DNA of 64,000 bases from Apiospora phragmitis (GCA_038363925.1 JAQQWL010000008.1:372001-436000), one strand, 5' to 3'. Positions 36,184-48,817 are shown, counted from the stretch's first letter. The notes: generated from the sequence alone by a model not told the origin. Numbers and translations: made by a program.

Positions 36184-37526
36184 ATGCGGGGTTTCAAGTC
36201 CTTGGCGCGACCAGCGAGCCGTGCTCTCTCATCAAGAAGCAAGCAATTCACACCTGCCGTCACACACAGCGTCCGCCATGCATCCACCTCCAAACATCCT
36301 CAAGGCTTCGAGGCCCCCACGCCGGCCGACCTGACGGAGCTGAGGGAGCGCGTGCAGGAGTTCACCCGCCGCGAGATCCCGGAGGAGCTGGCCGCCCACA
36401 CGGACAAGAGCAACGCCTTCCCCAACGAGATGTGGCCCAAGCTGGGCGAGGCGGGCTTCCTGGGCATGACGGCCGACGAGGCGTACGGCGGGCTGGTCAT
36501 GGGCTACCAGGCGCACTGCGTCGTCATGGAGGAGATGTCGCGGGCGAGCGGGTCCATCGGGCTCAGCTACGCGGCCCACTCGCAGCTGTGCGTGAACCAG
36601 ATCTCGCTCAACGGGACCGCCGCGCAGAAGCAGAAGTACCTGCCGGGCCTGGTCGCGGGCACCACCGTCGGCGCCCTCGCCATGTCCGAGTCGGGCGCCG
36701 GCAGCGACGTCGTGAGCATGCGCACGACGGCCAAGCCCGTCGACGGCGGCCACCTGCTCAACGGCACCAAGATGTGGATCACCAACGGGCCCGACGCCGA
36801 CGTCATCGTCGTCTACGCCAAGACGGAGCCCGAGAAGGGCTCCAAGGGCATCACGGCCTTCCTGGTCGACACCAAGTCCGACGGCTTCAGCTGCGCGCGG
36901 AAGCTCGACAAGATGGGCATGCGCGGCAGCAACACGGGCGAGCTGGCGTTCAGCGACGTGTTCGTGCCCAGCGAGAACATCCTCGGCCAGGTGAACGGCG
37001 GCGTCCGCGTGCTCATGGAGGGGCTCGACCTCGAGCGTTTGGTCCTCAGCGCGGGCCCTCTGGGGATCATGCAGGCTGCGCTGGATGTGGCATTGCCCTT
37101 CACCCACCAGAGGAAGCAGTTCGGCAGCCCCATTGCGCACAACCAGTTCGTCCAAGGAAAACTCGCGGATATGTACACAAAGATGCAGGCGTCAAAAGCC
37201 TACACATATAATACGGCACGGGCTGTGGACGAAGAGGGTATTATCAAGACGCAGGACTGCGCCGGCGCGATTCTGTACGCTGCCGAGCGGGCCACGGAGT
37301 GTACTCTGGACTGCATTCAGCTCTTGGGCGGAATGGGTTACGTAGAGGAGATGCCGGCCTCGAGATTATTGCGAGAGTAAGTTACTGTCCCCGAGTTGCT
37401 CCAAGTTCAATGCTAATGATATCCGCAAGTGCCAAACTCTACGAAATAGGCGCTGGGACATCGGAGATCAGGCGAATGGTGATAGGAAGAGCATTCAACA
37501 AGGAATTTGCTCACTTTGCTACATAA
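36184..37526 (+). CDS. ivdA: Isovaleryl-CoA dehydrogenase, mitochondrial
   Basis: FAD enzyme oxidising isovaleryl-CoA to 3-methylcrotonyl-CoA in the mitochondrial matrix, passing electrons to ETF. Exons 36184-37376 and 37430-37526; intron 37377-37429 (53 bp, GTAAGT donor) splits the Asp codon of [16 protein letters not shown]. 429 residues, no frame break. ATG 36184 is the first in-frame methionine and starts a typical presequence ([20 protein letters not shown]). Acyl-CoA dehydrogenase signatures are present: [28 protein letters not shown], and near the C-terminus [12 protein letters not shown]. The catalytic base is the Glu of [14 protein letters not shown] (about residue 284), the position specific to IVD. 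Codons from about 36304 to 37035 end only in G or C, then usage becomes mixed abruptly. This patch generates long but meaningless frames on the other strand and in the +2 frame. Confidence 0.96.
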
Positions 37527-40500
37527 GATACCTCACAGTGTCCATATACTCCTCAAAAGCCACTGTTAGATAGAACATCAGACAAATGTTAGAGCTTCTG
37601 ATACGTGCGCCATAGCTACCTTGATCCAGAGGTCAAGTGCTGTTCTATGTGTGAATAATGCCTATCCATTTCTATTGATCTCACGCGTTAAAAACAGCAA
37701 TTCTATCTACATAGTTTCGGGCCACGCAAATCGCCTCTACCAATTGTAATCATCTCCTTTTTACTACACAGATATCCCAATGGCACAATTCGCCCCCCTC
37801 TCCCTTTTATCAGGGGCATTTAAATCAAATACGCAAGCCGCTCCCTAGTATTGTTAACGATGAATATTGACCCCTGAGCTAGTAAAAGTCGCTTTACCGA
37901 AGTTTTGCCTCAAATACCCACCAAGGACCAGATGCCGGTCGTAATGATGAACAACCCCTTCTCCGGTCTCTTGTACATGGTACTTCGGCAATCGATATAA
38001 TGGTGTATGACAATGCACAAAGAGCTTTAGAGTGATCGTCATTGCAGTCATTATCCGAGGGACGATCAGGACTGGATTCCGCATGTGGTTTCGGTTCCGG
38101 ATCGAAGTCATGCAAGCAAGTTCGTCGCCGCAAGCCTTTTGTGGCCGTTTGCCAAATCACCGGAGGACACAAAGTCGCCGCCACTAGCACTCTATGTTGT
38201 GATCTCGATTCGCGATATATCCCCTTGTTTGGGTCACTCCGTCGTTGCGAACACCATCCACCGGCCGGAACGAGGTGTGTATGCTCGAGTCAACAACAAT
38301 CGACGCTAGATGCTTTTCCAGCAGCAGCAGAAAGCGGGATGTTCATTAGAAATCAGCATTTAGCTTTCCCAGTTGCATTTTGCACTCACTCTAAGGTTAA
38401 CGGTGTCCAGGATTGGTCACATGTTCTCAGTCTGCATTGATTACCGGGTGGAGAGGGTTGGTTCACGGCGCACAACACATAGATATATGCATTGCGTTAT
38501 CGACCGATAAAAAACAACATGGTATAGAACCAATCATAGGGATATCAGTCATCTGCCGCCCGGAGGAGGGGGCGGGCACACCTGCACGGAGACCCTGGCC
38601 GACCGAGTCTTTGGGCAACACGTAGGTATGTAAGCAGCATGTACTGTATGCATGCCTTAGCACGACATGACCCAAGGACGGACTGAATGGCATATGTCAG
38701 GAGTCGGAGAGGGCCATGCGCTGCAAGTCCCTGGTTCGATGGCGCGCCGGAGTCGTATACATAAGTAAGCTAATTTATATATCGGCTGTGCAGCAGAAGC
38801 GTGCATAGGATTTGCATATACTCCGTAGGTGCGTGGCATTGAGATTAGGCGTTGCGTTTCCTGTGGTCGTATGAGTCTTGGTGGCGTTCTTTCGGTCGGC
38901 ATGGTTCTGGTGGTGGTGTGTATTGAGGCTGACTTTTTCTCAATGTCACACAGCATGTGATGAGGACGACGCCACCCAGGGCGGTACCCTCCACACGCCC
39001 CGTCCAGAGCCGCCATATACCTATTTTTATGATACATCAATAGAAAGACCCGAAAGCACATCTGCGGTGAACTGAGGTCGCGAACCCCCACGAATGAGTT
39101 CGGGATCCGGGGCTGATGGTCCACCTGAATCGTCCCGACCGAATCTGACACGTCTGATGGCCGCAACGATCCAATGATGTCGGAAAGCCTGGCGGTGCGA
39201 AGGCAAACTGCTATGCGAGCCCTTGGTGGTGATCGAACACCGGTCCAGGCTTGGGAGCACATTGTGCCCCCCTGCACAGCTTCACGGTCGGTTAGCTGGC
39301 TGCATGTGCTAAAGGCCGCGAACGCAACCTCGGGCGGGCATTTAGCGACGTTCCGGAAAGCTCGCGTACATATCACGGGAAAGGGACAATGTCACCTTTA
39401 CTGCGTGAGTTCCTTTGCTGCTTTCTGTTCAAGCGAACGCCACTGACATAAGGATGACTGCAGGCTTTCTAAGCGCGTGACAGCAACGAGTTAGTATTAG
39501 CGAACCGTAGCCCATAAGGGGGCCGGGCCGCGTCTGACAAGAGACAGCTGAGTCAAAAAACTTGCCCGCCCATCCGCTCACCGGTCCCCGTGATGGGTGG
39601 GGTGCATATAACCGTCATTCGGACACAAGAAACGGTGTGGCTGTCTTGCTCGTACCTGCAGGCCGGAATCAGAAATGCCAGGGGACGTATAGGGTCTTTG
39701 CATCAGCATAGATATATAGGCATATACTAGCTGGTATGCAAAATTAGTTACGTAGATTGACTGGGATGGTTATCGGACGCTCCGCAAGGCCACTTCATTA
39801 TGATGGGCATGAGTGATATCACGCTATCAAAGCGAAGGAATGGAGGCCGAGAGTGTTCTTGATGCCTCATTATCTTCAGTGAAAGGCCTCAGTTATCTCA
39901 CACGTACCTTATGTAGCAAGACCGCTTGGTCGGTATGTACCTGCTTGGGCTACTCTCAGTTGTGTGGTCCTTTTCTTGGCATGGGTGCCCATGTGCCATC
40001 CCTACACGTGGTAAAGTTGAAGCTTGGTGTCGTGCCTGGATCGTGGGGTAGGATACGGTTGAATTGGGGTCACGGAGTTAAGGTCAGATGGTGGTAGCTT
40101 TGCTCCGCATACAGTTGAGAGATGATAGATCGTAAACCGTCCCACAGCTCATCAACATCGCGTCCCGGCCATTCTCTTTCGCCCGTAGCTACTTAAGTAA
40201 GCAGCTACCGAAGGGGCTCGTCAGCATAGAATAGGCACTAGAGTCGTTGCCCGATGAACCAACCGCTGGACCAATGGATAATGGATCCCAGGTATATAGC
40301 TGAAGAAACACTCTGGCGAGGGGTTGTCGTTGCAAAGCGACGGCCGTGATCAGATTGCATGTTGCAAATCTGGGGGGTCACACGACCTGGGAGATTTCCC
40401 CACTTGCCGCTGATCGTAGATATAGCAAGCTCTAATAAGACTGCATCTGGAAAGAAGAGGGAACCTATGGGAGCTTCTATTGGGGACGCATTGTGGGAGC

Positions 40501-42313
40501 GTTTCTTGTACAACGCTCGAGCTGATGTTGATCTTTTCTGTTGTTTGTATGTATGTAGTTGTACTTGGAAACGGATGCTGACAGGAAGCTTCCGCTGGTT
40601 CCCATGTTCCTCTAATCGCCTCGTTGCTTACGTACATAGGCAGCGCAATCAATGCACGCAGCAGGGAGTGGATGTCCACTCTGGTGATATATCCCCCCTC
40701 TCTCTCTCTATCAGTAGCAAATCACTCATAGAAGAAAAGGCTCAGTGCTATGGGTTATCAAGAGTGTATTAATAATGGCCTCCAGCACTGGCAGGCAGCA
40801 CCACCCACCACCCTAACTCACCGCGGAAATAACCGTAGGTGAAAGCGGCTGGGCGCGCTGATCCTTGCATTGATTAGGTGGGAATTCGTTCTAGAACCAT
40901 AACCTCCCCTCCCCCTGACCACTTATAGTACCCCTAATAATGGCCACCAAACGTGCCTAGATGGGAGTCTACTACACTTAGGTAGACACGTATGTATGGT
41001 GCTCGCTCGTATGGTGTTGTGCCCATCCACGAATACTTTACTTGCACAATAATATTTACATCTACACAGCAAGGGAGGGGCGGGCAAAGACGCACGTCTA
41101 GGTAGTAGTACCAGAACACAATGATCGCTCATCCCGACCCAGATCTCCGGACCAGGCATGACTCGATTTGCAATATATACGGAGTATATACAATATACTA
41201 CGGGTAACCGAGATAGAAATGGAGGATGGGCAATCTAGGGATTGACTCGGCACAGACTTTGCGGGTGACCAACCTCGGCATGCAAGACCGTGACCGAACA
41301 TGTTCAATCAAACGTTATCATGCACTGGCTGACAAGTCTAAATAAAACTCGACAGACGTCGTACAGTGCTTAAGAGGGTCAAGCTTGCCTGATTCCATTG
41401 CGTCCAAGGTGCTCGGGAGAAATGCCGTAGCCCTCCAACAGCACCCACGGTCTATTTGCTGCCAATAAGGGCCACGGATCCGAGGCCATTAGTTCAGAGC
41501 AGCTTACACATGTAAAGGCATGCCGATTGTAAGCATTCCAACCATTTTTACATGCCTATTGGTAAAAGGGTAAGGTCGAGGGAGAGAGCGTCGAAAGCCA
41601 AAGGGAGTTGCCTATAGTCGATGTAGCGTGACCTCTTATCATTGGCGGAAGCGTCTCAAAGGTTCCAAGATTGGCCAAACGAGCTGCATTTTAGGCAGTT
41701 TGATGAATCACACACTCTGCGACTATACTCCATCTATCCCTGATCCGATTGTTCTCAGATATATGCGTAGTTTTGTCACTTGTTTCGGGGAAACCAAAAG
41801 GCTGCCTGCCCTACAATATCTGAAGGCGACCGTTGCCCATTCATCTGAAGATGGCAACTACTAGAAGCGCTCTTCATCCGTACTTGGTCTGCAGCACTAT
41901 ACTGACATGTGGTTTGATTCAATGACAAGCATACATATCTACATTTGATGTACGTACACATGTGTGTTAACCTGGAGCGACGCATCAATGGCAGCATTGA
42001 GTGAACGAGAAGAAATCGGTCTGGTAGGTATGTAACCTCCTCCACCTAGGGATGTGTCTTTAGCGGGTCCATGTTGCCCTGGGCTGCACTGGCACACTGG
42101 CAACACTGGCTTGTACCCGTAACCTCGCGCGTGTAGCAGCTGGTTTTTGCCAGTAAGTACCTAGCGCCAAAAAGTTTTACTGGCTTGTGAGTCTTGTAGT
42201 CTCCAGTGCCCCGGTAGGCGCCCCTCCTTTCCCCCTTCTAACCCTGTGAATCAATCAATCATAGCGAACAACACCTGCCCGGCGTTTGTGTTTATTTCAC
42301 CGGATTCTTCTCC

Positions 42314-42343
42314 CTGCCTCTGCCTCTGCCTCTGCCTCTGCCT
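42314..42343. repeat. CTGCCT hexamer repeat
   Basis: About five tandem copies of CTGCCT, just upstream of other pyrimidine-rich sequence in the likely promoter region of the following gene. Confidence 0.85.
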
Positions 42344-42930
42344 CGACCTTGCGTTCCTATCTCCGCCTGCTTCTTCCCTGCTGGCTTGCCTACTCTACTT
42401 CACTTCACCTAATTACTCGGTGCGAAGAAAAGAGGAAGAAAGAAGAAAGGAAGGGGAAAAATTCAGTTGACTTTGACTTCAATACTTCGGTCCAAGTGCT
42501 ACCTGCAATGTCCAACCACACCCCGTTTTGCTCTCATTCTCCCTCTCTTCTAGTCTAGACTGACTTTCTCAACATATACCAATCGGCTACCTGCCGGTTC
42601 TCCTACGGCCCTCCCACTCCTGGCCCGGTAGATTTATGAGACATTCTACTCTAGTCACTCTGGCTTCTTTTCATCCATATTCAGTCCGGGTACGTGTTCC
42701 CGGAATTACCTCTGGGCATTTTCCCTATTCGGCCAAGAAAGCAGCTGAGTAGCTTATCAGGGGTGCAACCTTTGGACTCTGGCTCGAGCACCTTCACTCT
42801 GACGGCTTCTTGGAAGCAACACCTTCCCCGAAACCAGAATCGAACTGCTCATTTTCTATACTACCCGTCAAACCTCCGCAAGGCCAGAGCGGGCGCTCTA
42901 TTGTCCACGGCAAGCACGAGGGCCACAAGT

Positions 42931-42934
<4 letters not shown>

Positions 42935-42989
<55 letters not shown>
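42935..42989. repeat. TC dinucleotide microsatellite, about 27 units
   Basis: Perfect TC repeat of about 55 bases roughly 0.5 kb upstream of the DUF1752-type gene. Long CT tracts are common in fungal promoters. This one should be length-polymorphic and its exact length in the assembly is uncertain. Confidence 0.95.
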
Positions 42990-42991
<2 letters not shown>

Positions 42992-43530
42992 CTCTCAACC
43001 CCCAAGCGGTCTGCTTCCTTCTCCTTTGGCAGGAGACTCGGTGACAGACCTCATCCACGGTAAAAAGTGGCACCAGAGCCCCCCATTGGTACCCTAAAAC
43101 GTCCAAGAAGACCCACCCTTTGTAAGCTGATACCTAGTTTGCATCCTGCCAAAGTCGGGACCGCCTGGAAAGCCAGGTCAAGCAGCAGCAGAACGCCATC
43201 CGTGATAGAGATTTCGGCTCCTTACCAAACCCTACCAGCTGGCGAGGAACCCTCGCTGATCGCCTCTGTCATTGAAGTGCCCCTTTATGATAGTGATGGG
43301 TTGCCGGCGTCAAAACTATATACTACGCTGTACATGTTTCCGATACTGAGGCTGGTCTTTCACGGGAAGGCGCCATCGACTTAGTCCATCTACAGCCGGG
43401 GCCACAGTCGACCATCGCCTGGCTGTGAAAGCCTCAAGGACTGTTTAGAGGCAGGCGTGCTGCCCTACCGTCCAGGATGGGCGCCTAACATGATGTTGCC
43501 GAACGGCATGATTTGCCCAAAGGCATTGTT

Positions 43531-45099
43531 ATGAATCATGATCTTATCTATCATTCGGTAGCCCAGTACCCGGTAGTCCCACGAGAGCAGATATATGAGT
43601 ACTGGCATGGTATGTACACCAAAGTAGTCAAGAATCAGGCGCATCTGATAGAAACCTAAACTGATTCTGCCTTAGTGTACACTGTAACTTGTCGAACGCT
43701 CATTGACCCTACTGCCCAACGCCTCGAGAACTTTTGGTGGCATGTCTTGGGGAGCAATCGCCGTCAGCTGTCAGGGAAGACACTGGCTCGGCTCTTCGAA
43801 GACATTTCCAAAGGTCCTACCTTTGTTCGGTTACGTGGTCCGCCTAATCGATACGAGGGGCCTGATGATTCGGTATGTTGAACGCTTTAACCACCTTGCA
43901 TCCGGAACTGAATAGATCTACTGCAGTCCTCGCCAGTAGCAGAGCCTGCAGTCGTCCAAACTGGAAAGGCGGAATCTCGCGAGACAGGGGATTCGAAGGG
44001 CCCAGCAGGCTCAACGGAGCAACCCAAAACACAGCCATCCAATTCCTCCTCGTCCAGACCTCCACCCCCACACCCTATTCTGAAGAAGCCTAGGGGGCCT
44101 TCAACGTCAGGACCGCGGCCTACTGCCCGCTTTGTGTCACCTCCTGGGTCAGAGGATGAGGGCGACGATCAAGCTGAGCCTGGGCCTTCCTCAAGTCGAA
44201 AAAAGACATCACTGGAAAAGGATTCGGAGTCGCAAGGTCCCTCGGCCGCCAAAGGGGAGCGCAAAAAGTCTACGAGCATAGCACCAAAGAAGAAAACAAC
44301 ATTTGTTGCCTCGACAGCTAGGCGGCGGCCCGCGATGCCGCGACGCCAGAGTTCACAGTCTTCTGCGGGAGCCGCCGAATTTGCCTCAAAAGACACCAAT
44401 TCGTCCGTCTCATCGCGATCAGGATCACAAAGGCCTGTCTCTCCGATAGCCGAGAGATCGAGTAAGAAGAGCACAGCAGGGGGTCGGGAGACAACCGATA
44501 AGATCAGTGCTAAGGCTGCCGGAAAGCTACCAGTCGACAAGCTCGAGTCAGCTCCCACACACGATGCTGCATCATTCCGGGTTATTGGTGGAACGCTACC
44601 GGTCATTGTCCAAGACGAGAAGGCGACTCCTGCCAAACAGAGCTCCGAACTCAGTGGAAAAGGAAAGGATCAGATGGACGAAACCCATCGAAGGGACGCC
44701 AAACCTACCAAAGCCCTGTCGTTCACACAGAGTTTTGCACCAAAACCGACGGCTCCTACGATAACACGAACCAGATCCGAGAACGGACCACAGGCTGGTG
44801 GCGTGCGGGAAGGATTGGGTCGAGTTCCGCCACATGGATTGATATCGTCAAGTACAGCAACGACTTCTACTGTCGCGGCGCGCGGGACCATGACCGATTT
44901 CGATGATAGCGTACATGGACAGGCGATTCCGGGACAGGAAGGACGCAGCGAGAGCACGTCCCGAAGCGGGGGTTCGCTCCTGGATAGCCGATTCGCTCCT
45001 ACACCACCCAGCACGGCGCCTAGCGTACCACTGGCGCGCTCTAAAAGCCAGCTGACGCTTCTGCTCGAGCGTCAAAATGAGAAAAAGCCTCGCCGATGA
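43531..45099 (+). CDS. DUF1752 / AreA-GATA-like-domain protein, Ser/Pro-rich
   Basis: Exons 43531-43609, 43676-43872 and 43927-45099; introns 43610-43675 and 43873-43926 are GTATGT...AG and keep frame; 482 residues from ATG 43531. Near the N-terminus is the short domain EQIYEYWHVYTVTCRT...QRLENFWWHVLGS, followed by SGKTLARLFEDISKGPTFVRLRGPPNRYEGP. This matches the small fungal domain called DUF1752 or 'AreA GATA-like'; the name reflects sequence likeness and there is no zinc finger here. The remainder is disordered, Ser/Pro/Lys-rich, ending LARSKSQLTLLLERQNEKK, a conserved-looking tail. The true start may be ATG 43490: MMLPNGMI would join LPKGIVMNHD if one T were missing from the TTT at 43512-43514, so the N-terminus is uncertain. 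Function unknown; a nuclear or regulatory role is inferred only. Confidence 0.72.
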
Positions 45100-46381
45100 G
45101 AGCTTATTGTTACGTTACGTTACGAGAGTCACGTCTTACCTACATTGCGTGTGTGCGGACAGCCACACCATAATGGAATCAGCATTATTATCATTCATCA
45201 GCGGAACATAGATGTGGGTTTCATGGGAATTTTGAATATACGTCACGAAAAGACTAGAGGGGGTTGAGGTGTACTGTATTCCTTTTCGTTGTTGTATCGG
45301 ATACGTGGAGCGGCGATGTTATTACTATATAGGTGGCTTGGCAATTATACATTTGCATCGCGGCGGCGTTTCGTTTTAGTCATATGGTCTTTTCCGGCTC
45401 CTCCAAGGAAGCATATCCAACGGGCGCACGAAAACCACTTATACTTTTCTATGCAATCAACCATATGGTGTCAGGAGTTAGTCATATTCTCTTTGCTTTC
45501 GGTCATGTCTCCCTCCGGGCGCAAGATATGATCAGTATCATGTACCTGCCGTAGTAGTATGTAGTCGTCCAGTGTTTCTAGTCACTCCCCGTCGGAAATA
45601 CGTCCGACCCCTGAAAAGCCGCTGCCAACCGCCATCCCGGTAACAAGGAACATGGTCATGGGATTTCGAATTGATTGCCCTTTGTCATTTTGCGATGAGC
45701 ACACATACGCCACGGACGGCACAAACAACGACACGACTTGCATGTTCAATGAAAATAGTATGTGTCCGTTCCTAGTCGTCATCATAGACGTTAGGAGAAC
45801 TGGAGCTTTCATTCACCGACTTTTCGGCCAGTGCAGCTACGCTGGCAGACTTGCGGGCTGGGACGGGCTCCTCTGATGAGCTGTTTCAAGATGCGTGGAG
45901 AATACTTATATTGGTTGATAGATATACTACTACAACATACGGGTATAGTGTACCGACGGAGAGAGCAAACCCCGTTTTCGCACGCAAGGGATTTGGAATA
46001 TCGATCGGACTAGAACACCCGACTATAAATAGGTACTTGCCTGTACAAACTCTAATATAATGCAATGCTACATCCCATACCCTATCAACCCACCCGTATC
46101 ATACGCTGGTATCAATTACGTTGAATGTGAACCGAAGGGTCGCAATAATAAATCAATTATACGTATCTCGACCCCCCCTCCCCACGCCGCAATGACAGCA
46201 CACAATAAACGTGGGGATGATGATGATATTGTTGTTTTTTTCGTATCGCCCCCTTTTCTTCTTCCTAACACCCCCACCACCACCACTCACCTTTCCCCCT
46301 TCTTTTCCCCCACATCCATCCCATGCATCGTCCCCCCACGCTCTAACGCCCACCACAACCTCCTGTCTGGGGGAGGGGGGT

Positions 46382-46413
<32 letters not shown>

Positions 46414-47257
46414 TGTGTGGCTCTTGGCTGCCTACCTTGCTTACCTCAAGTTCCGGAGACAATGACAACGTGACTGCCAAAAGGCTGGCTAATGCGTGCG
46501 TTCGCTCAGCTTACATGCGTACAGTATTTGCTTTTCTGCGTGTATGTCTGTCTCTGCCCCTCCTACACGCTCGCGGCTGGCTTCCCCCCTCCCTTATTAG
46601 GCTCTCTTACACTGCAGGTATGGTGATGGTGGTGGCGCGCCCATTGGGCAATTGATGACAAGTTGGTGGCAACCGCAACTGATGAGTAAGAAGAAGAAGA
46701 AACGAGAAAGAGGTGGTTTTCATTCGGGATATGTTACCTTTCAACTGCGGTGGCTTTCCGAAATAGGGCTGTACCTGCCAAATCTGACATGCTTATGGCA
46801 CCGACTTGATATGCGTTGGGGTCTTGAATAGCATCACACACCCAACTTGATAACGTGGTTATTCATCAACTGCGAATTATGAGCCAGGATTGCACGTGAT
46901 CAGTACAACAACACATAGTAGAAATCCGCTCGGTAAGACCCTATCCAGCATATTCAACATGTTCTCTTGCAGACGTAATCACTCAAAGGCACGGGCAAAA
47001 CTAGAATTGACTCGCTCTCATTATGGGATGCTTGCCTGCTCTATACTGCGCGCGGCAGCCCACTAGTCGTAACTAAAGAACTCGACAATCAACGCCTGCT
47101 GAGTTTAACCGACTCGGCTTTTCCGGTTAAACCCTCAAACCGATTCCTCTTGTGTGTGTCGCTAGCCACGACCGAACGCCTTTATACTAAGTTGTGATAC
47201 AATTTCGTGCCCTTCTCCCGCATCGAACCTCGTTTACTTTGGCAGGGAAGAGGCTTT
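45100..47257. other. Intergenic region
   Basis: About 2.2 kb between convergent genes. It includes a short GTTAC repeat just after the upstream stop (about 45110-45124) and a GT microsatellite at 46382-46409. No supportable gene. Confidence 0.65.
46382..46409. repeat. GT dinucleotide microsatellite
   Basis: About 14 GT units, followed by an interrupted extension (GGTGTGTGTGG). Confidence 0.9.
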
Positions 47258-48817
47258 CTAAGTAACGGTGTAGCCGCCGTCGACACGCAGGTCTGCGCCC
47301 GTGACGTACTGAGAGGCGTCAGAGAGTAAGAATGTCACAGGACCCATCAGATCGACCGGCTGGCCCATCTTGCCCTGGGGGATGAGAGAGGTCCACTGTC
47401 GCTTGAGCTCCGGGTTGTCGTCCAGAATCTTCTCGGTGCTGTGAAGGTGTTCATGATCAGCCTCGCTCTTTTCCTTCCACGGGCTTCCTCGGCTGGGGAA
47501 GTGGAACTTACAGCGCAGTTAGCATGTAACCGGGGGAGATGCAGTTGACTCGGATACCAGCATGTGCCCACTCGACAGCCAGGGATGCTGCCATGTGTCG
47601 AACGGCTGCCTTTGCGGCGTTGTAGGGCCTGGAAATTGGTTAGTAACGCGTCTGCTTTGCCTCAAATTTGCCTCAAAACAGGACCCATCCATCCATGAAT
47701 GGTCTTATTATCGTTCAGGAGAAGCTGGCATAGGGCAAACTCACGCTTGAGGCTGGGGCACGTTGACGATGCTGCCACTCATGCTGCCAATGAAGACCAT
47801 GCTACCAGTAGCCTTGCGTTCCATGAGGTGCTTGGCGACAGAGATGGCGAAGAGGTAAGTGCCGTCCACGTTGACATTCCACAGCTTGCGCATGCGATCA
47901 ATGGGGTAGTTGATGGCCTCGTAGTTCTCAGTGAACCCGGCGCTGGTAACGAGGTTGTCAATCTTGCCGTGCTCGGCGATGATGCCGTCAATGCATCCTT
48001 GGACACTATCCGCGTCCGAGACATCGGCAAAATGTGCAGTTACCTTGGGCACTCGGGAGGCACCGGATTCTCCTTGCGGTACATCTCGACAAGTAAGGCA
48101 GCTTGTCTCTCGGCCTCCTCCTCTAGATACGGGCAATGCCAACGGTCAGCTACTGCGCCTAATACATGGTCCAATAATAGAAAGGGCAGAACAATCGCGT
48201 CATGGGACGAAAAAGAGCTTGGACCGAATTGGGACTGGGAGCCCGAGCCCATTGCTTACAATGCAATTGGCCAAATTGCATTTTCTTCTTTCGAAGCAAT
48301 GCCACATGGCTCAATTGGCTGCCAATCCCGTCTTAGAATCCCACCGCGGCCAGGATTGAACGGGGGCAGGCAGTTATGGAGGTGTAATGGGGAGACTCAC
48401 TATTCATATCCACGATGGCGAGGTTAGCACCCGAGATAACCATGCCTTGTCCCATGACGAGACCCAAGCCGCGAGCACCGCCAGTGACGACGCCGGTCTT
48501 GCCCTCGAGCGAGAATGAGCCCAGGGTGCGCTTCATGTGCATGCCACCGCGGCCCGTGACGGGCTCGCTGGCGGGGAGCTCACCTCCTCCGGGTACTCGA
48601 CTGTGATGTTCTCGTCGGTACGGGCGAAGGATCCGGCAGCAAGGGGATTTTTCTTGTTATTATTATTGTTGTTGCTGCTGTCGGAAAGTGCGCGGGTGGT
48701 GTGGAAAGATGCAGCTGCCGTCACACTCTTGTAAGCAGGTGTGCTGGTGCGGATGGGCACAGCAGCAACGGATCGCAAAGCCTGAGACGAGGCTCGCAAA
48801 ACGGATCGCGAGGCCAT
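47258..48817 (-). CDS. Short-chain dehydrogenase/reductase with mitochondrial-type N-terminus (polyol dehydrogenase-like)
   Basis: NAD(P)-dependent classical SDR, about 364 residues. Minus-strand exons 48817-48401, 48122-47745, 47628-47512 and 47438-47258; introns 278, 116 and 73 bp, all GT-AG and phase-consistent. The N-terminal ~60 residues are Ser/Ala/Arg-rich ([16 protein letters not shown]...), a likely mitochondrial presequence, followed by a short polyasparagine tract. Cofactor motif TGGARGLG near residue 105, NNAG-region variant (TSAGF), catalytic Ser in GSMSG, and YNAAK (Tyr about 267, Lys about 271), then ISPGYMLT and the C-terminal VDGGYTVT. The layout resembles sorbose/mannitol/arabinitol dehydrogenases of fungi, but substrate cannot be read from sequence. 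Two frame breaks: a base lost near 48581-48586 (EYPEE to ELPASEPV) and a G lost at 48063-48064 (KENP to ASRVPK). Both lie in conserved sequence, so assembly indels are likely. Confidence 0.87.

Larger units (their letters stand above)
37527..43489. other. Large gene-free region
   Basis: About 6 kb without a supportable gene. Open frames are short, overlap on both strands and have no recognisable motifs. It contains TACTCCGTA (38819-38827), TACGGAGTA inside an AT palindrome (41178-41186), and, nearest the downstream gene, a CTGCCT hexamer repeat and a long TC repeat. The right part probably includes the promoter and leader of the DUF1752-type gene. Confidence 0.6.

Noticed and set aside
36087..37211. 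A 374-codon plus-strand frame and a 307-codon minus-strand frame (36232-37155) over the IVD gene
   Set aside because: They are by-products of the extreme G/C bias at third positions in IVD; their translations are low-complexity Arg/Gly/Val-rich and resemble no protein.
38720..38745. GGTTCGAT, a tRNA B-box-like sequence
   Set aside because: No A-box at the proper distance and no pairing acceptor or anticodon stems.
48270..48365. tRNA-like boxes in the first SDR intron (TGGCTCAATTGGC and GATTGAAC)
   Set aside because: The A-box-like and B-box-like elements are in opposite orientations, and no cloverleaf can be formed.
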